Below are positions 26,641 to 33,719 of a stretch of 64,000 nucleotides of DNA, piece by piece. Origin of the DNA: Treponema sp. (GTDB lineage: Bacteria; Spirochaetota; Spirochaetia; Treponematales; Treponemataceae). The position numbers and the translations under genes are program-made. The notes under the pieces are model-generated. The model was not told the DNA's origin, searched no databases, and saw only the letters and a program-made list of their open reading frames with translations. Location of the stretch: the NCBI GenBank assembly GCA_017470605.1, contig JAFUYH010000043.1:49387-113386 (forward strand), in the 5' to 3' direction. The number at the start of each line of letters is the position of its first letter. Within the stretch, counting starts at the first letter, position 1.

Positions 26641-27501
26641 TTATCTCAGCAAGCTAAGAACATTCTGACTCTGTGAGTTAGCCTGAGCCAGCATAGCAGT
26701 GCCTGCCTGCTGCAGAACAGAATTCTTTGTAAACTCAACCATCTGACTAGCCATATCTGTATCACGGATGCGTGATTCAGAAGCCTGCATGTTTTCTGCT
26801 GCAACATTCAAGCCTTTTACAGTAAGTTCAAGACGGTTCTGGTAAGCACCAAGGTCAGCACGCTGTTTGTTGATCTTTCTGAGTGCTTCATCGATAGTAC
26901 CGATTGCGCGGTTGGCTTCTTCCGGTGTGGAAAGAGACAATTTCTCTTCAGTACCAAGATCGCGTACTCCAAGAGCTGCGGCAGACATTGTGCCGATGAA
27001 TACCTGCATTCTCTGATCCATGTTTGCTCCGATGTGGAACCACATAGAACCAGTAACTGCATTTTCTCCTGTAGACTGTGCGAAACGGCCTGTGAGCATG
27101 TTCATTCCGTTAAACTGAGCGGAACTTGCAATTCTATCAACTTCAGAAACAAGGGCTGAAATTTCAACCTGAATCTGCATACGGTCTTCAGAAGAGTAGA
27201 TACCGTTTGATGCCTGTACTGCGAGTTCGCGAATGCGCTGCATAATATCAGTTGTTTCCTGCAGATAACCTTCTGTTGTCTGGATGAAGCTGATACCGTT
27301 CTGTGCGTTCTGAGAAGCTCTGTTCAAGCCGCGGATCTGGCTGCGCATCTTTTCAGATACTGCAAGTCCTGAAGCATCATCGCCTGCGCGATTGATCTTT
27401 TCACCTGATGACAGTTTCTCCATATCTTTGTTAAGACTGAGACCTGTTACTCCGAGCTGACGATTGGCAAAGATTGCCGACATGTTGTGGTTGATAACCA
27501 T
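26641..27501 (-). CDS. flaB: Periplasmic flagellar filament core protein FlaB, copy B
   Basis: The 286-residue flagellin starts [17 protein letters not shown] and shares with copy A the D0/D1 blocks [20 protein letters not shown] and [20 protein letters not shown]. It ends LLR. The start has AAGGAGG 7 nt upstream; two GGA motifs overlap it, as expected for CsrA repression. A sigma-28-like promoter lies about 165 bp upstream. Core filament protein in the periplasm. Confidence 0.96.
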   Translation of the reverse strand: MVINHNMSAIFANRQLGVTGLSLNKDMEKLSSGEKINRAGDDASGLAVSEKMRSQIRGLNRASQNAQNGISFIQTTEGYLQETTDIMQRIRELAVQASNGIYSSEDRMQIQVEISALVSEVDRIASSAQFNGMNMLTGRFAQSTGENAVTGSMWFHIGANMDQRMQVFIGTMSAAALGVRDLGTEEKLSLSTPEEANRAIGTIDEALRKINKQRADLGAYQNRLELTVKGLNVAAENMQASESRIRDTDMASQMVEFTKNSVLQQAGTAMLAQANSQSQNVLSLLR

Positions 27502-27663
27502 AGTATTCCTCCTTGGAATGTTGTACAGAAGAATCCTTTCTTCTGCTTAAAAAGACGCAAAAATGCGTAAATGTTGTTTACAAGGCTACATCTACACATT
27601 TTTGCCAGAAAGTTCGGTTTTCCATTTTTTCAAACGGACAAAACCATAACACTTCTGTGTTTA

Positions 27664-27692
27664 TTATCGGAGGGTATGGTATTCAAACTTTA
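27664..27692 (-). promoter_or_regulatory. Sigma-28-like promoter of flaB copy B
   Basis: Minus strand reads TAAAGTTT (from 27692), then CCGATAA (27670-27664). Both boxes match the flagellar consensus, but the TAAA-to-CCGATAA spacing is 18 bp, two more than at the flgN promoter. Confidence 0.6.
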
Positions 27693-27716
27693 GCATTTTT
27701 TTTTAAATTTTTCAGA

Positions 27717-27768
27717 TTTTTTATCCGATTATTCTTTTCAGGTTTTTTATCCGATTATTCTTTTCAGG
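27717..27768. repeat. Exact 26-bp tandem duplication across the rdgB stop
   Basis: 27717-27742 and 27743-27768 are identical. The second copy holds the last rdgB codons (KRIIG and stop); the first lies just outside the gene, between rdgB and the flaB promoter. Confidence 0.9.
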
Positions 27769-28394
27769 GCACGCACGGCTTTTCCGCGGTGTGAAATTGC
27801 ATTTTTTTCATCAGCGGTAAGCTGTGCTACTGTCTTTCCGTATTCCGGTAAGAAAACAATAGGGTCATAACCAAAACCGCCGCTTCCGGCCTGCATGCTT
27901 ATGTCTTCTATGAGGCTTCCTTCAAAAGTTTCCTGTGCAATGTAAAGGCGGTCTGCACCGCAATACATTACCATTGCACAGGTATAATGGCAGGAACGCT
28001 GCCCGTGAAGGTATTCTCCTTTTGGAAGCTTTCCCTTTTTTATTGCATCATTCAGCTGCTGTATAAGCAGAATGTTCTGCTCTTCCTGAGGAATTTTGCT
28101 TCCGTCTGCTTTCCCATGCATGAATTCAGGGCCTGCATATCTGGAAGAGTAAATTCCTGGGGCACCTCCAAGTGCATCCACACAGATTCCTGAATCATCT
28201 GCTATGACGGGGCAGCCTACTATGTCATACAAAGCCTTTGCCTTTATAAGGCTGTTTTCATAGAAGGTTGCTCCAGTTTCATCCGGGTTAAATTCAATTC
28301 CTTCATCAGATGGAGTCAGAATTGTATGTTCACTCAGAAGTTCACTCATTTCTTTCTTTTTATTCTTATTTCCGCTTGCAAGGTAAATTTTCAT
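27747..28394 (-). CDS. rdgB: dITP/XTP pyrophosphatase (RdgB/HAM1 family)
   Basis: The 215-residue house-cleaning enzyme hydrolyses dITP and XTP to monophosphates. It starts MKIYLASGNKNKKKEMSELL at the ATG at 28394; an ATG 18 nt earlier is less likely. Other motifs are VIADDSGICVDALGGAPGIYSSRYAG and GSGGFGYDPIVF. It has a small insertion around residues 90-115. It follows the sigma-like gene by 27 bp, so they probably share a transcript. Confidence 0.95.
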   Translation of the reverse strand: MKIYLASGNKNKKKEMSELLSEHTILTPSDEGIEFNPDETGATFYENSLIKAKALYDIVGCPVIADDSGICVDALGGAPGIYSSRYAGPEFMHGKADGSKIPQEEQNILLIQQLNDAIKKGKLPKGEYLHGQRSCHYTCAMVMYCGADRLYIAQETFEGSLIEDISMQAGSGGFGYDPIVFLPEYGKTVAQLTADEKNAISHRGKAVRALKRIIG

Positions 28395-28421
28395 GTAGAA
28401 AATATACAGCAATTTGAGACT

Positions 28422-29333
28422 TTATTCCACTTCATCTCTGAATCTGTTTATATAGTATTGAACCTGTCTTTCGCATAGCCCCAGATAGTCTGCAATCATT
28501 TTGTTTGTAGGGCGGAGCATGACACAGCCTGATTCCAGTTTTTTTGTAAGGCTAAGCCAGCTTTTGTGATGTTTGTTCAGCATCTGTTCAAGTTCATCCA
28601 TTAATGCTTCATTGTTGTAGTGTTTTTCTGATGCATGGACAAGTTCCAGTCTTTTTTCATAATTTTTTTGATGAAAGAAGGCAATGTTTCTTCTTTCCTG
28701 AAGCCTGTTCTTTCTGTCTGCCTTTTCCAGCAGCAGGTTTTTAAAAAACTGAAATATCTGCTGCATTATCTCTTCCTTTACTTTATAAAAGGAACTTATT
28801 CTTGAAATATGTTCGTCTGTAAGATAAAAAGATGTTTTCAGGGCAATTATAATCAGTTTTTTATTTTTGTTTTCTTTTGCGATTCTTGTAAGCGTCTGGC
28901 GTACAACTTCCTGTGGAATAGGCGTGTAGACGAGTTTTCTTTTTTCTTCTGTAGTTTTTACCGGGGTAAAGGCGGCACTTGAATATATGTGTTCTTTTTC
29001 TTCAACATAAATGGGAGCATTTTGAATTACAAAAGATTCCCTTACTTTTTTCTTTGCAATGCTTCGTATGTGAGTCTGAACCTGGCTTTTTATAACCATG
29101 CACAGATATCCAAAATAATCTCCAAGTTCCGGTCTGTAGTTTTCTAAAAACTGCTGTCCTTTTTCCAGGAAAATCAGGAGTATTTCAGATCTGAAGTCTT
29201 CATCATACTTTTCCAGCCCAAAAACCCTGTAGTTTTTACAAATAAAATTACAGGTCTTTTCTACTGCATCCTTCATGCTGATTTCCCCTTTAGTCAGCTG
29301 AGCCATAATGTCATTTACATTTAAAGTAACCAT
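28422..29333 (-). CDS. Sigma-factor-like protein, unknown function
   Basis: The 303-residue product is not firmly recognised. Residues about 25-95 look like a sigma region 2 (YDEDFRSEILLIFLEKG, GDYFGYLCMVIKSQVQTHI). The C-terminus has a helix-turn-helix (NKMIADYLGLCERQVQYYI) like region 4. The middle is rich in Lys, Glu and aromatic residues. Start 29333 is chosen because AAGGAAGG lies 6 nt upstream. It could be a divergent sigma factor or a DNA-binding regulator. Position beside flagellin genes hints at motility but proves nothing. Confidence 0.65.
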   Translation of the reverse strand: MVTLNVNDIMAQLTKGEISMKDAVEKTCNFICKNYRVFGLEKYDEDFRSEILLIFLEKGQQFLENYRPELGDYFGYLCMVIKSQVQTHIRSIAKKKVRESFVIQNAPIYVEEKEHIYSSAAFTPVKTTEEKRKLVYTPIPQEVVRQTLTRIAKENKNKKLIIIALKTSFYLTDEHISRISSFYKVKEEIMQQIFQFFKNLLLEKADRKNRLQERRNIAFFHQKNYEKRLELVHASEKHYNNEALMDELEQMLNKHHKSWLSLTKKLESGCVMLRPTNKMIADYLGLCERQVQYYINRFRDEVE

Positions 29334-29436
29334 TTTTCCTTCCTTGACCTTTTTGGGATAATTTAGCAAGTTTCATGCCAGATTCAGAAGAAGAGAAAAA
29401 TGATAAAAAAAATATAAAAAAAAGATGATTTGAGGC

Positions 29437-29466
29437 TTGACATATTACCTCTAAAAATGATAGCAT
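29437..29466 (+). promoter_or_regulatory. Putative promoter of tRNA-Met
   Basis: Consensus TTGACA (29437-29442), 18 bp, TAGCAT (29461-29466), ending 12 bp before the tRNA. An AT-rich tract lies upstream. Confidence 0.65.
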
Positions 29467-29478
29467 ACTTTCACATAT

Positions 29479-29551
29479 GGCGACATAGCTCAGTTGGTAG
29501 AGCACACGGCTCATATCCGTGATGTCAATGGTTCAATCCCATTTGTCGCTA
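29479..29551 (+). tRNA. tRNA with CAT anticodon (elongator Met, or Ile2)
   Basis: GGCGACA acceptor pairs with TGTCGCT (first pair G-T). Anticodon stem CACGG/CCGTG flanks loop CTCATAT. It lacks initiator features (no C1-A72 mismatch, no GGG/CCC anticodon stem). Met and lysidine-modified Ile2 cannot be separated by eye. CCA is not encoded. Confidence 0.92.
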
Positions 29552-29560
29552 TAATATAGA

Positions 29561-29593
29561 AGACTTCCTTAGCTAGAGGAAGTCTTTTTTTTT
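29561..29593 (+). terminator. Terminator after tRNA-Met
   Basis: AGACTTCCT/AGGAAGTCT stem followed by nine T. Confidence 0.9.
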
Positions 29594-29690
29594 ATCTGCG
29601 GGCATTTTCGGCAGTATTTTACTTTAGTTTCTGTTTGAATTACAGGAAAAAGTAATCAGTATTTTTTTTTCTTTCAGGCAGGAATAAAAT

Positions 29691-29726
29691 AACCTGCACT
29701 TTAATTGTGAATTAAAAATGCAGGTT
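29691..29726 (-). terminator. Stem-loop after the lipoprotein gene
   Basis: AACCTGCA (29691-29698) pairs with TGCAGGTT (29719-29726), with an inner TTTAATT/AATTAAA stem. The minus-strand flank is T-rich. Confidence 0.6.
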
Positions 29727-29755
29727 ATAATAAAAAATTTAATTATTTAATTGAT

Positions 29756-30586
29756 TCAGTATTCGTCTGCATCCACAGGGATGAAAGGTTTTGTGATTCC
29801 AAGATATTCTGCAATCTTATTATCAGAAAGAAGGTTTACAAGATCCTGTGCCTGTGCTTTTGTAAAGAAGTATTTTATGCTCAGGGATTCCCTTGCTGCA
29901 GAATCTCCTACCACATCGTAATAATCGTTCTTTATCGGATAGCAGAAAAGAGTGAAGTAGGGCGATTTGTTTTCAAAAGAATAGCCCAGATACATCTGTC
30001 CGCTTCCGTTGTTTGGTGTAGAACTTTTGATTGAACCCCAATGAAGTTTTACATCCATGCTGCCGTACTGCTTGAACCTTTTGTTGCCCTTTCTCTGAAG
30101 TCTTTTATTTTCAAAATCAGACAGATAGTTTTCTACAGCCTTTGCCAGCTGATGGCGTGCTTTTTCGTCCATCTGCACAAAATAATAGGCGGCAAGATAG
30201 GCACTTCCAAAACCTGCCGTACCGTCTTTTGTATTAAGGGCAATTATTGCTTCTTTCTGCGCCGGTTTACCGCTGATTCCCAGTGTAAAAAGGGAAGTCT
30301 GGTCGCAGACCATGAGTTCATTTTTATTTCCTAAAGAAAAGAAGTCCTGAAATGCATTTGTAGGTTTTCTGGCACTTTTTATAGACTCTTCTGCAGTCAT
30401 GCTTTCTTCTTCATCTGCTGTGCGGACAACTTCTGGAAGCTGTAAGGATTCTGTTGAATCTGCCCCGTCTTCTGAATAGGAATCTGCTTCTATTACAGTC
30501 TGATTTTTATTTGACTGGCAGGAAATTAGAATTGGAAAAAGAATTGCTGTACACAATGATATTTTTTTTAATGCTGAGATTTTCAT
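29756..30586 (-). CDS. Putative lipoprotein, unknown function
   Basis: The family is not recognised. The 276-residue product has signal KKISLCTAILFPILISC with lipobox cysteine near residue 23, then an acidic Ser-rich linker of about 45 residues and a folded domain (FQDFFSLGNKNELMVCDQ, GSGQMYLGYSFENKSPYF). GAGGGG ribosome site upstream. It stands alone between two terminators' worth of intergenic sequence and probably faces the periplasm or the cell surface. Confidence 0.75.
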   Translation of the reverse strand: MKISALKKISLCTAILFPILISCQSNKNQTVIEADSYSEDGADSTESLQLPEVVRTADEEESMTAEESIKSARKPTNAFQDFFSLGNKNELMVCDQTSLFTLGISGKPAQKEAIIALNTKDGTAGFGSAYLAAYYFVQMDEKARHQLAKAVENYLSDFENKRLQRKGNKRFKQYGSMDVKLHWGSIKSSTPNNGSGQMYLGYSFENKSPYFTLFCYPIKNDYYDVVGDSAARESLSIKYFFTKAQAQDLVNLLSDNKIAEYLGITKPFIPVDADEY

Positions 30587-30732
30587 TTTTACCCCTCAAA
30601 ATATTTTATATAAATATAATATCCCAAAAGGTCACTTTGTTACATAGATTTTAATTATTTTTTCTAGTTGTTAATTTTTATTAATCGGAGTATAATTAAT
30701 TCATTATTTTGAATGGATTGAAGGAGTTGCGT

Positions 30733-31185
30733 ATGAAAAAGCTCATTCTTATTTTTGCTCTGGCTTCTGTTTTTACTCTTTCTCTTTTTGCTCAGGAAGA
30801 AACTGAATCTGATTCCCGCATTAAGATTGAAAGACATGAAGAAAAATGGTCAACCATGACTTATGTAAATGTTCCTGTTGTGAAGATTCTTGAAGCCAGG
30901 GATGCTTATGTTGTAATTTATCAGAAAAATAGACTTGGAACTGCAAGTACTGTGATTCCTAAAAAGTGGGTTCATGGAACTAAAGAGGAGCCTAGTAAAC
31001 TTAGGCTTAGGACAACAAAATTTGCCAGCGGTGCTTTTATGACTGTTGTAAAAGATAATGGTGATTTTGTTCGTGTAGTTCTTACTGCGCCTCTTTCTAA
31101 AAGCAATTCTGTTTGGGGAGTCGTTGCAAGAGGAAAGCAGCTTGAAGGAACTGATAAAGATACTCTTGAAGAAATTGAGCTCTAA
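30733..31185 (+). CDS. Small secreted protein, unknown function
   Basis: The 150-residue product is not recognised. The start at 30733 has AAGGAG 6 nt upstream; it begins with a signal peptide (KKLILIFALASVFTLSLFA, cleavage before QEE). The mature 130 residues look beta-rich and basic (VPVVKILEARDAYVVIYQK). No lipobox. Periplasmic location is likely. Single-gene unit with its own terminator. Confidence 0.75.
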   Translation: MKKLILIFALASVFTLSLFAQEETESDSRIKIERHEEKWSTMTYVNVPVVKILEARDAYVVIYQKNRLGTASTVIPKKWVHGTKEEPSKLRLRTTKFASGAFMTVVKDNGDFVRVVLTAPLSKSNSVWGVVARGKQLEGTDKDTLEEIEL

Positions 31186-31207
31186 TTTTTAGGTTTAGTG
31201 TTATATG

Positions 31208-31243
31208 GGGCTGCCTAAAACATAAATGGCAGCCCTTTTTTTT
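31208..31243 (+). terminator. Terminator after the small secreted protein
   Basis: GGGCTGCC (31208-31215) pairs with GGCAGCCC (31228-31235), followed by nine T. Confidence 0.9.
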
Positions 31244-31269
31244 GCGGTTTTTCCGCTGTTCTTTTGCTT

Positions 31270-32253
31270 ATGAATATTAAGTCAGATAAAATTGAAGAAT
31301 TAAAGAATTTTATAGAAGGTCATTCATTCTTTTTTATATCAGGTCACAAGGAGCCGGATGGAGATGCTGTTGCTTCCTGTCTTGGTATTGCCGCTATTCT
31401 GGAAAAATTCGGAAAGCCTTATCAGCTTCTTTCTGCAGGCCCTTTTAAGCGCAATGAAATTCTGCCCTATAAGGATTTGTTTTCTGATTCGATGGAATTT
31501 ATGGACGATTCAGAACGACGAAAGGCAGGCCTTATAATCGTAGACTGTTCTGAACTGATAAGACTTGGTGAAATAGACGGAGATTTAAAAGGTCTTGATA
31601 CCTTTGTAATTGACCATCATAAAACTTCAGGGCTTGAAGAAAACATGAAAGGTTATATAGACGCAGACTCTCCTGCCTGCACCTATCTTATTCAGCAGTT
31701 TTATGAAGGGCTTCTGGGGCCTCTTCCAAAGGAAACTGCTGAAATCCTTTTTTTGGGTTTTTGTACGGATACCGGCTTTTTCCGCTTTCTTACGGCTGAT
31801 TCTGCTCCTGTTTTTGAGGCTGTTTCTCGTCTGGTAAGTTATGGCGCAGATCCTAGGGAAACTTACAGGAAAATTACTTCCGGAAAACCTTATTCTACAA
31901 GAAAGCTGCTGGGGCTTTTACTGACAAAAGCAGAAACATATCTGGACGGAAGGCTTGTCGTAACATACGAGTCTCTGGAAGATACAAAAAAATATGGCGG
32001 GGAAGGGCGTGATTCTGATGCCCTTTACCAGAATCTTCTTGCTGTAAAAGGTGTGGAAGCGGTTGTTTTTTTAAGGCAGGATACTCCTACCACTTGCACG
32101 GGCGGTTTCCGCTCTCAGGACCGTATTGATGTTTCCTTAGTGGCTGCAAAGTTTGGGGGCGGCGGGCATAAAAATGCAAGCGGAATGAGCTGCAACGGCC
32201 GCGTGGAAACTTTGATTCCCCAGATTGTAAAGGAATTTGCCCGCATCATGTAG
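31270..32253 (+). CDS. nrnA: DHH/DHHA1 phosphoesterase, NrnA-like
   Basis: The 327-residue enzyme has the DHH domain motifs GHKEPDGDAVAS near residue 22, VDCSE and VIDHHKTSG, and the DHHA1 motif GGGGHKNASG near residue 293. The family degrades short oligonucleotides (nanoRNA) or pAp, or hydrolyses linear c-di-nucleotides. ATG at 31270 is chosen over a TTG two codons earlier. No ribosome site is visible. A strong terminator stands 25 bp upstream, and I found no promoter in the gap. Confidence 0.88.
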   Translation: MNIKSDKIEELKNFIEGHSFFFISGHKEPDGDAVASCLGIAAILEKFGKPYQLLSAGPFKRNEILPYKDLFSDSMEFMDDSERRKAGLIIVDCSELIRLGEIDGDLKGLDTFVIDHHKTSGLEENMKGYIDADSPACTYLIQQFYEGLLGPLPKETAEILFLGFCTDTGFFRFLTADSAPVFEAVSRLVSYGADPRETYRKITSGKPYSTRKLLGLLLTKAETYLDGRLVVTYESLEDTKKYGGEGRDSDALYQNLLAVKGVEAVVFLRQDTPTTCTGGFRSQDRIDVSLVAAKFGGGGHKNASGMSCNGRVETLIPQIVKEFARIM

Positions 32254-32257
32254 TTTT

Positions 32258-33034
32258 TTAGCGCAGGGCTGCTCCAGGAATAAGGCTCTGTGCGTATTCT
32301 ACAAGTTCCTTTGCTTCCTGGTCTGTGTAGGGATAGATTTCATTATAAGATGGATCAAGGCAGTCTTTATTCATAAACTGGGCAAACTGCCAGCTGGCAT
32401 CTTCTGGTAACAGGCCTGCCATATTTTTTATGTCTTCTTTTGTTACAAGGCCTGGTACCAGAACCGTGCGCCATTCCCTGCAGTCTGAAGGAAGTTCTGC
32501 AACTAGAGAGGCTGTTTCTTTTACAAGTTTTTCCCAGTAGCCACTGTTATTTTTGAATTTAGAAAAGGCAGGACATAAAGTTTCTGCATATCTTGCAGGA
32601 CTTGTTTTTATATCCATTGCAATAAAGTCCGGCCGCAACTCTTTGTTTTCAAGGAAAAATTTTAATTCCTGGGGCAGGGTTCCGTTTGTATCAAGTTTTA
32701 CTTTATACCCCAGTTCTCTGGCTTTTCTTATGATGAGCGGAGTGTAGGGATTTAAAAGCGCTTCACCCCCGCTGATGACAATTCCTTTCAGTATGCCCTG
32801 CCGCCTTTCCATCAGGTCAAAAAGTTCCCGCACGGTATTTAAGCCTTCTGTTTTACTGCCGTCAGCTCTGCCTGTTCCCAAAACAAGATCCGTGTTATAG
32901 CAGTAGGGGCACCTGAGATTACATCCTTTGAGAAAAAAAGAACCTGCCACAAGTCCCGGATAGTCTACACATGTAGTTTTTACCAGAACTCCCGCAGGTT
33001 CGTCCAGATTTAAGGACTGGCTTTTATCTGTCAT
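32258..33034 (-). CDS. nrdG: Anaerobic ribonucleotide reductase activating protein (radical SAM, NrdG-type)
   Basis: The 258-residue radical-SAM activase carries the 4Fe-4S motif CNLRCPYC (CX3CX2C) near residue 34 and GGEALLNP. It would install the glycyl radical on the reductase. It is longer than E. coli NrdG (154 residues) and is of the larger activase type. Its ATG abuts the stop codon of the glycyl-radical/glutaredoxin gene, so it is co-translated with its likely substrate. The convergent nrnA ends 4 bp away. Confidence 0.9.
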   Translation of the reverse strand: MTDKSQSLNLDEPAGVLVKTTCVDYPGLVAGSFFLKGCNLRCPYCYNTDLVLGTGRADGSKTEGLNTVRELFDLMERRQGILKGIVISGGEALLNPYTPLIIRKARELGYKVKLDTNGTLPQELKFFLENKELRPDFIAMDIKTSPARYAETLCPAFSKFKNNSGYWEKLVKETASLVAELPSDCREWRTVLVPGLVTKEDIKNMAGLLPEDASWQFAQFMNKDCLDPSYNEIYPYTDQEAKELVEYAQSLIPGAALR

Positions 33035-33574
33035 TTATGCGCTGACTTTTACCTTGCTGAATACAGCTTCAAGTTCTTCTACATTATGGCAGCGGGCTGT
33101 TTCAATTCCTGCGGCATTGTAGAAAATTACTGTAGGTGAAGCAAAAATGCCTTTTTTGGCAGCTTCTGAAAGTCCTTCTTTTGTATCAACATCAATGTTG
33201 CGTCCCGGCATTTCAAGGTCTTCCATGAATGCTTTTACAGGAGGACAGTTAGGACAGGTCTTTCTTGTATAAAGTTCGTAAGTAACGCTTTCTGTATCTG
33301 TAACAGTCTGTGTATCCATTTTAGACATCTTTTTAGGTGCCGAGCATGCACATGGACCGTCTGCTTCTGTAATGTCATATTCTTTGCTTGCTTCAAGAGT
33401 GAACATTTTGCGCTGGTCAAATTCATCGCGCTTACCCTTGTTCCAGTGCTTTACGGCGCGGTAGTAACCTACGATACGTGCGTAAACTTCTGTTTCTGTT
33501 CCATGAACATCTTTGAGAGCCGCTTTTGTCTCTTCAATTTCCTGTTCAACCTGTGCAAGACTTCTTTTTTCCAT
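33035..33574 (-). CDS. Split glycyl-radical domain of class III ribonucleotide reductase fused to a glutaredoxin-like domain
   Basis: The 179-residue protein has three parts. Residues 1-25 form an amphipathic helix (LAQVEQEIEETKAALKDV). Residues 26-56 read TETEVYARIVGYYRAVKHWN then KGKRDEF, which matches the extreme C-terminus of NrdD, with Gly36 in the radical position. Residues about 97-179 form a glutaredoxin/thioredoxin fold with YTRKTCPNCPPVK (Cys107, Cys110) and the cis-Pro SPTVIF. A CAC motif lies in the linker. The upstream NrdD lacks this loop. I infer that this is a separate radical-carrying and reductant-delivering subunit. GGGAGG ribosome site and its own promoter precede it. Confidence 0.85.
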   Translation of the reverse strand: MEKRSLAQVEQEIEETKAALKDVHGTETEVYARIVGYYRAVKHWNKGKRDEFDQRKMFTLEASKEYDITEADGPCACSAPKKMSKMDTQTVTDTESVTYELYTRKTCPNCPPVKAFMEDLEMPGRNIDVDTKEGLSEAAKKGIFASPTVIFYNAAGIETARCHNVEELEAVFSKVKVSA

Positions 33575-33624
33575 AACTATTTCCTCCCTTTTATTATATC
33601 AATCTTTTTGATTCGATATTACCC

Positions 33625-33683
33625 ACACTAAATGTAGTGGATTTTATGGGTAATGTCAATGTTACCAACACTAGAATTTTCGG
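33625..33683 (-). promoter_or_regulatory. Promoter with NrdR-box pair for the glycyl-radical/nrdG operon
   Basis: Minus-strand TTGACA (33659-33654), 17 bp, TACATT (33636-33631). A 16-bp site ACACTAAATGTAGTGG (33625-33640) covers the -10, and a second half-conserved site starts ACACTAGA at 33668. Centres are 43 bp apart. Both resemble the known NrdR consensus (ACACTATATATAGTGT). Confidence 0.65.
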
Positions 33684-33719
33684 CATGGCTGCTTGAATTC
33701 TTTAGTGCCGGACTTATTT

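Noticed and set aside
27717..27768. CRISPR-like repeat
   Set aside because: Only two directly adjacent copies with no spacer and no cas genes in the window.
33575..33719. The nrdD split as a sequencing frameshift
   Set aside because: The 145-bp gap holds a stop, a promoter with TTGACA-N17-TACATT, NrdR boxes and a ribosome site, and the downstream protein has its own N-terminal helix. A single base error cannot produce this.
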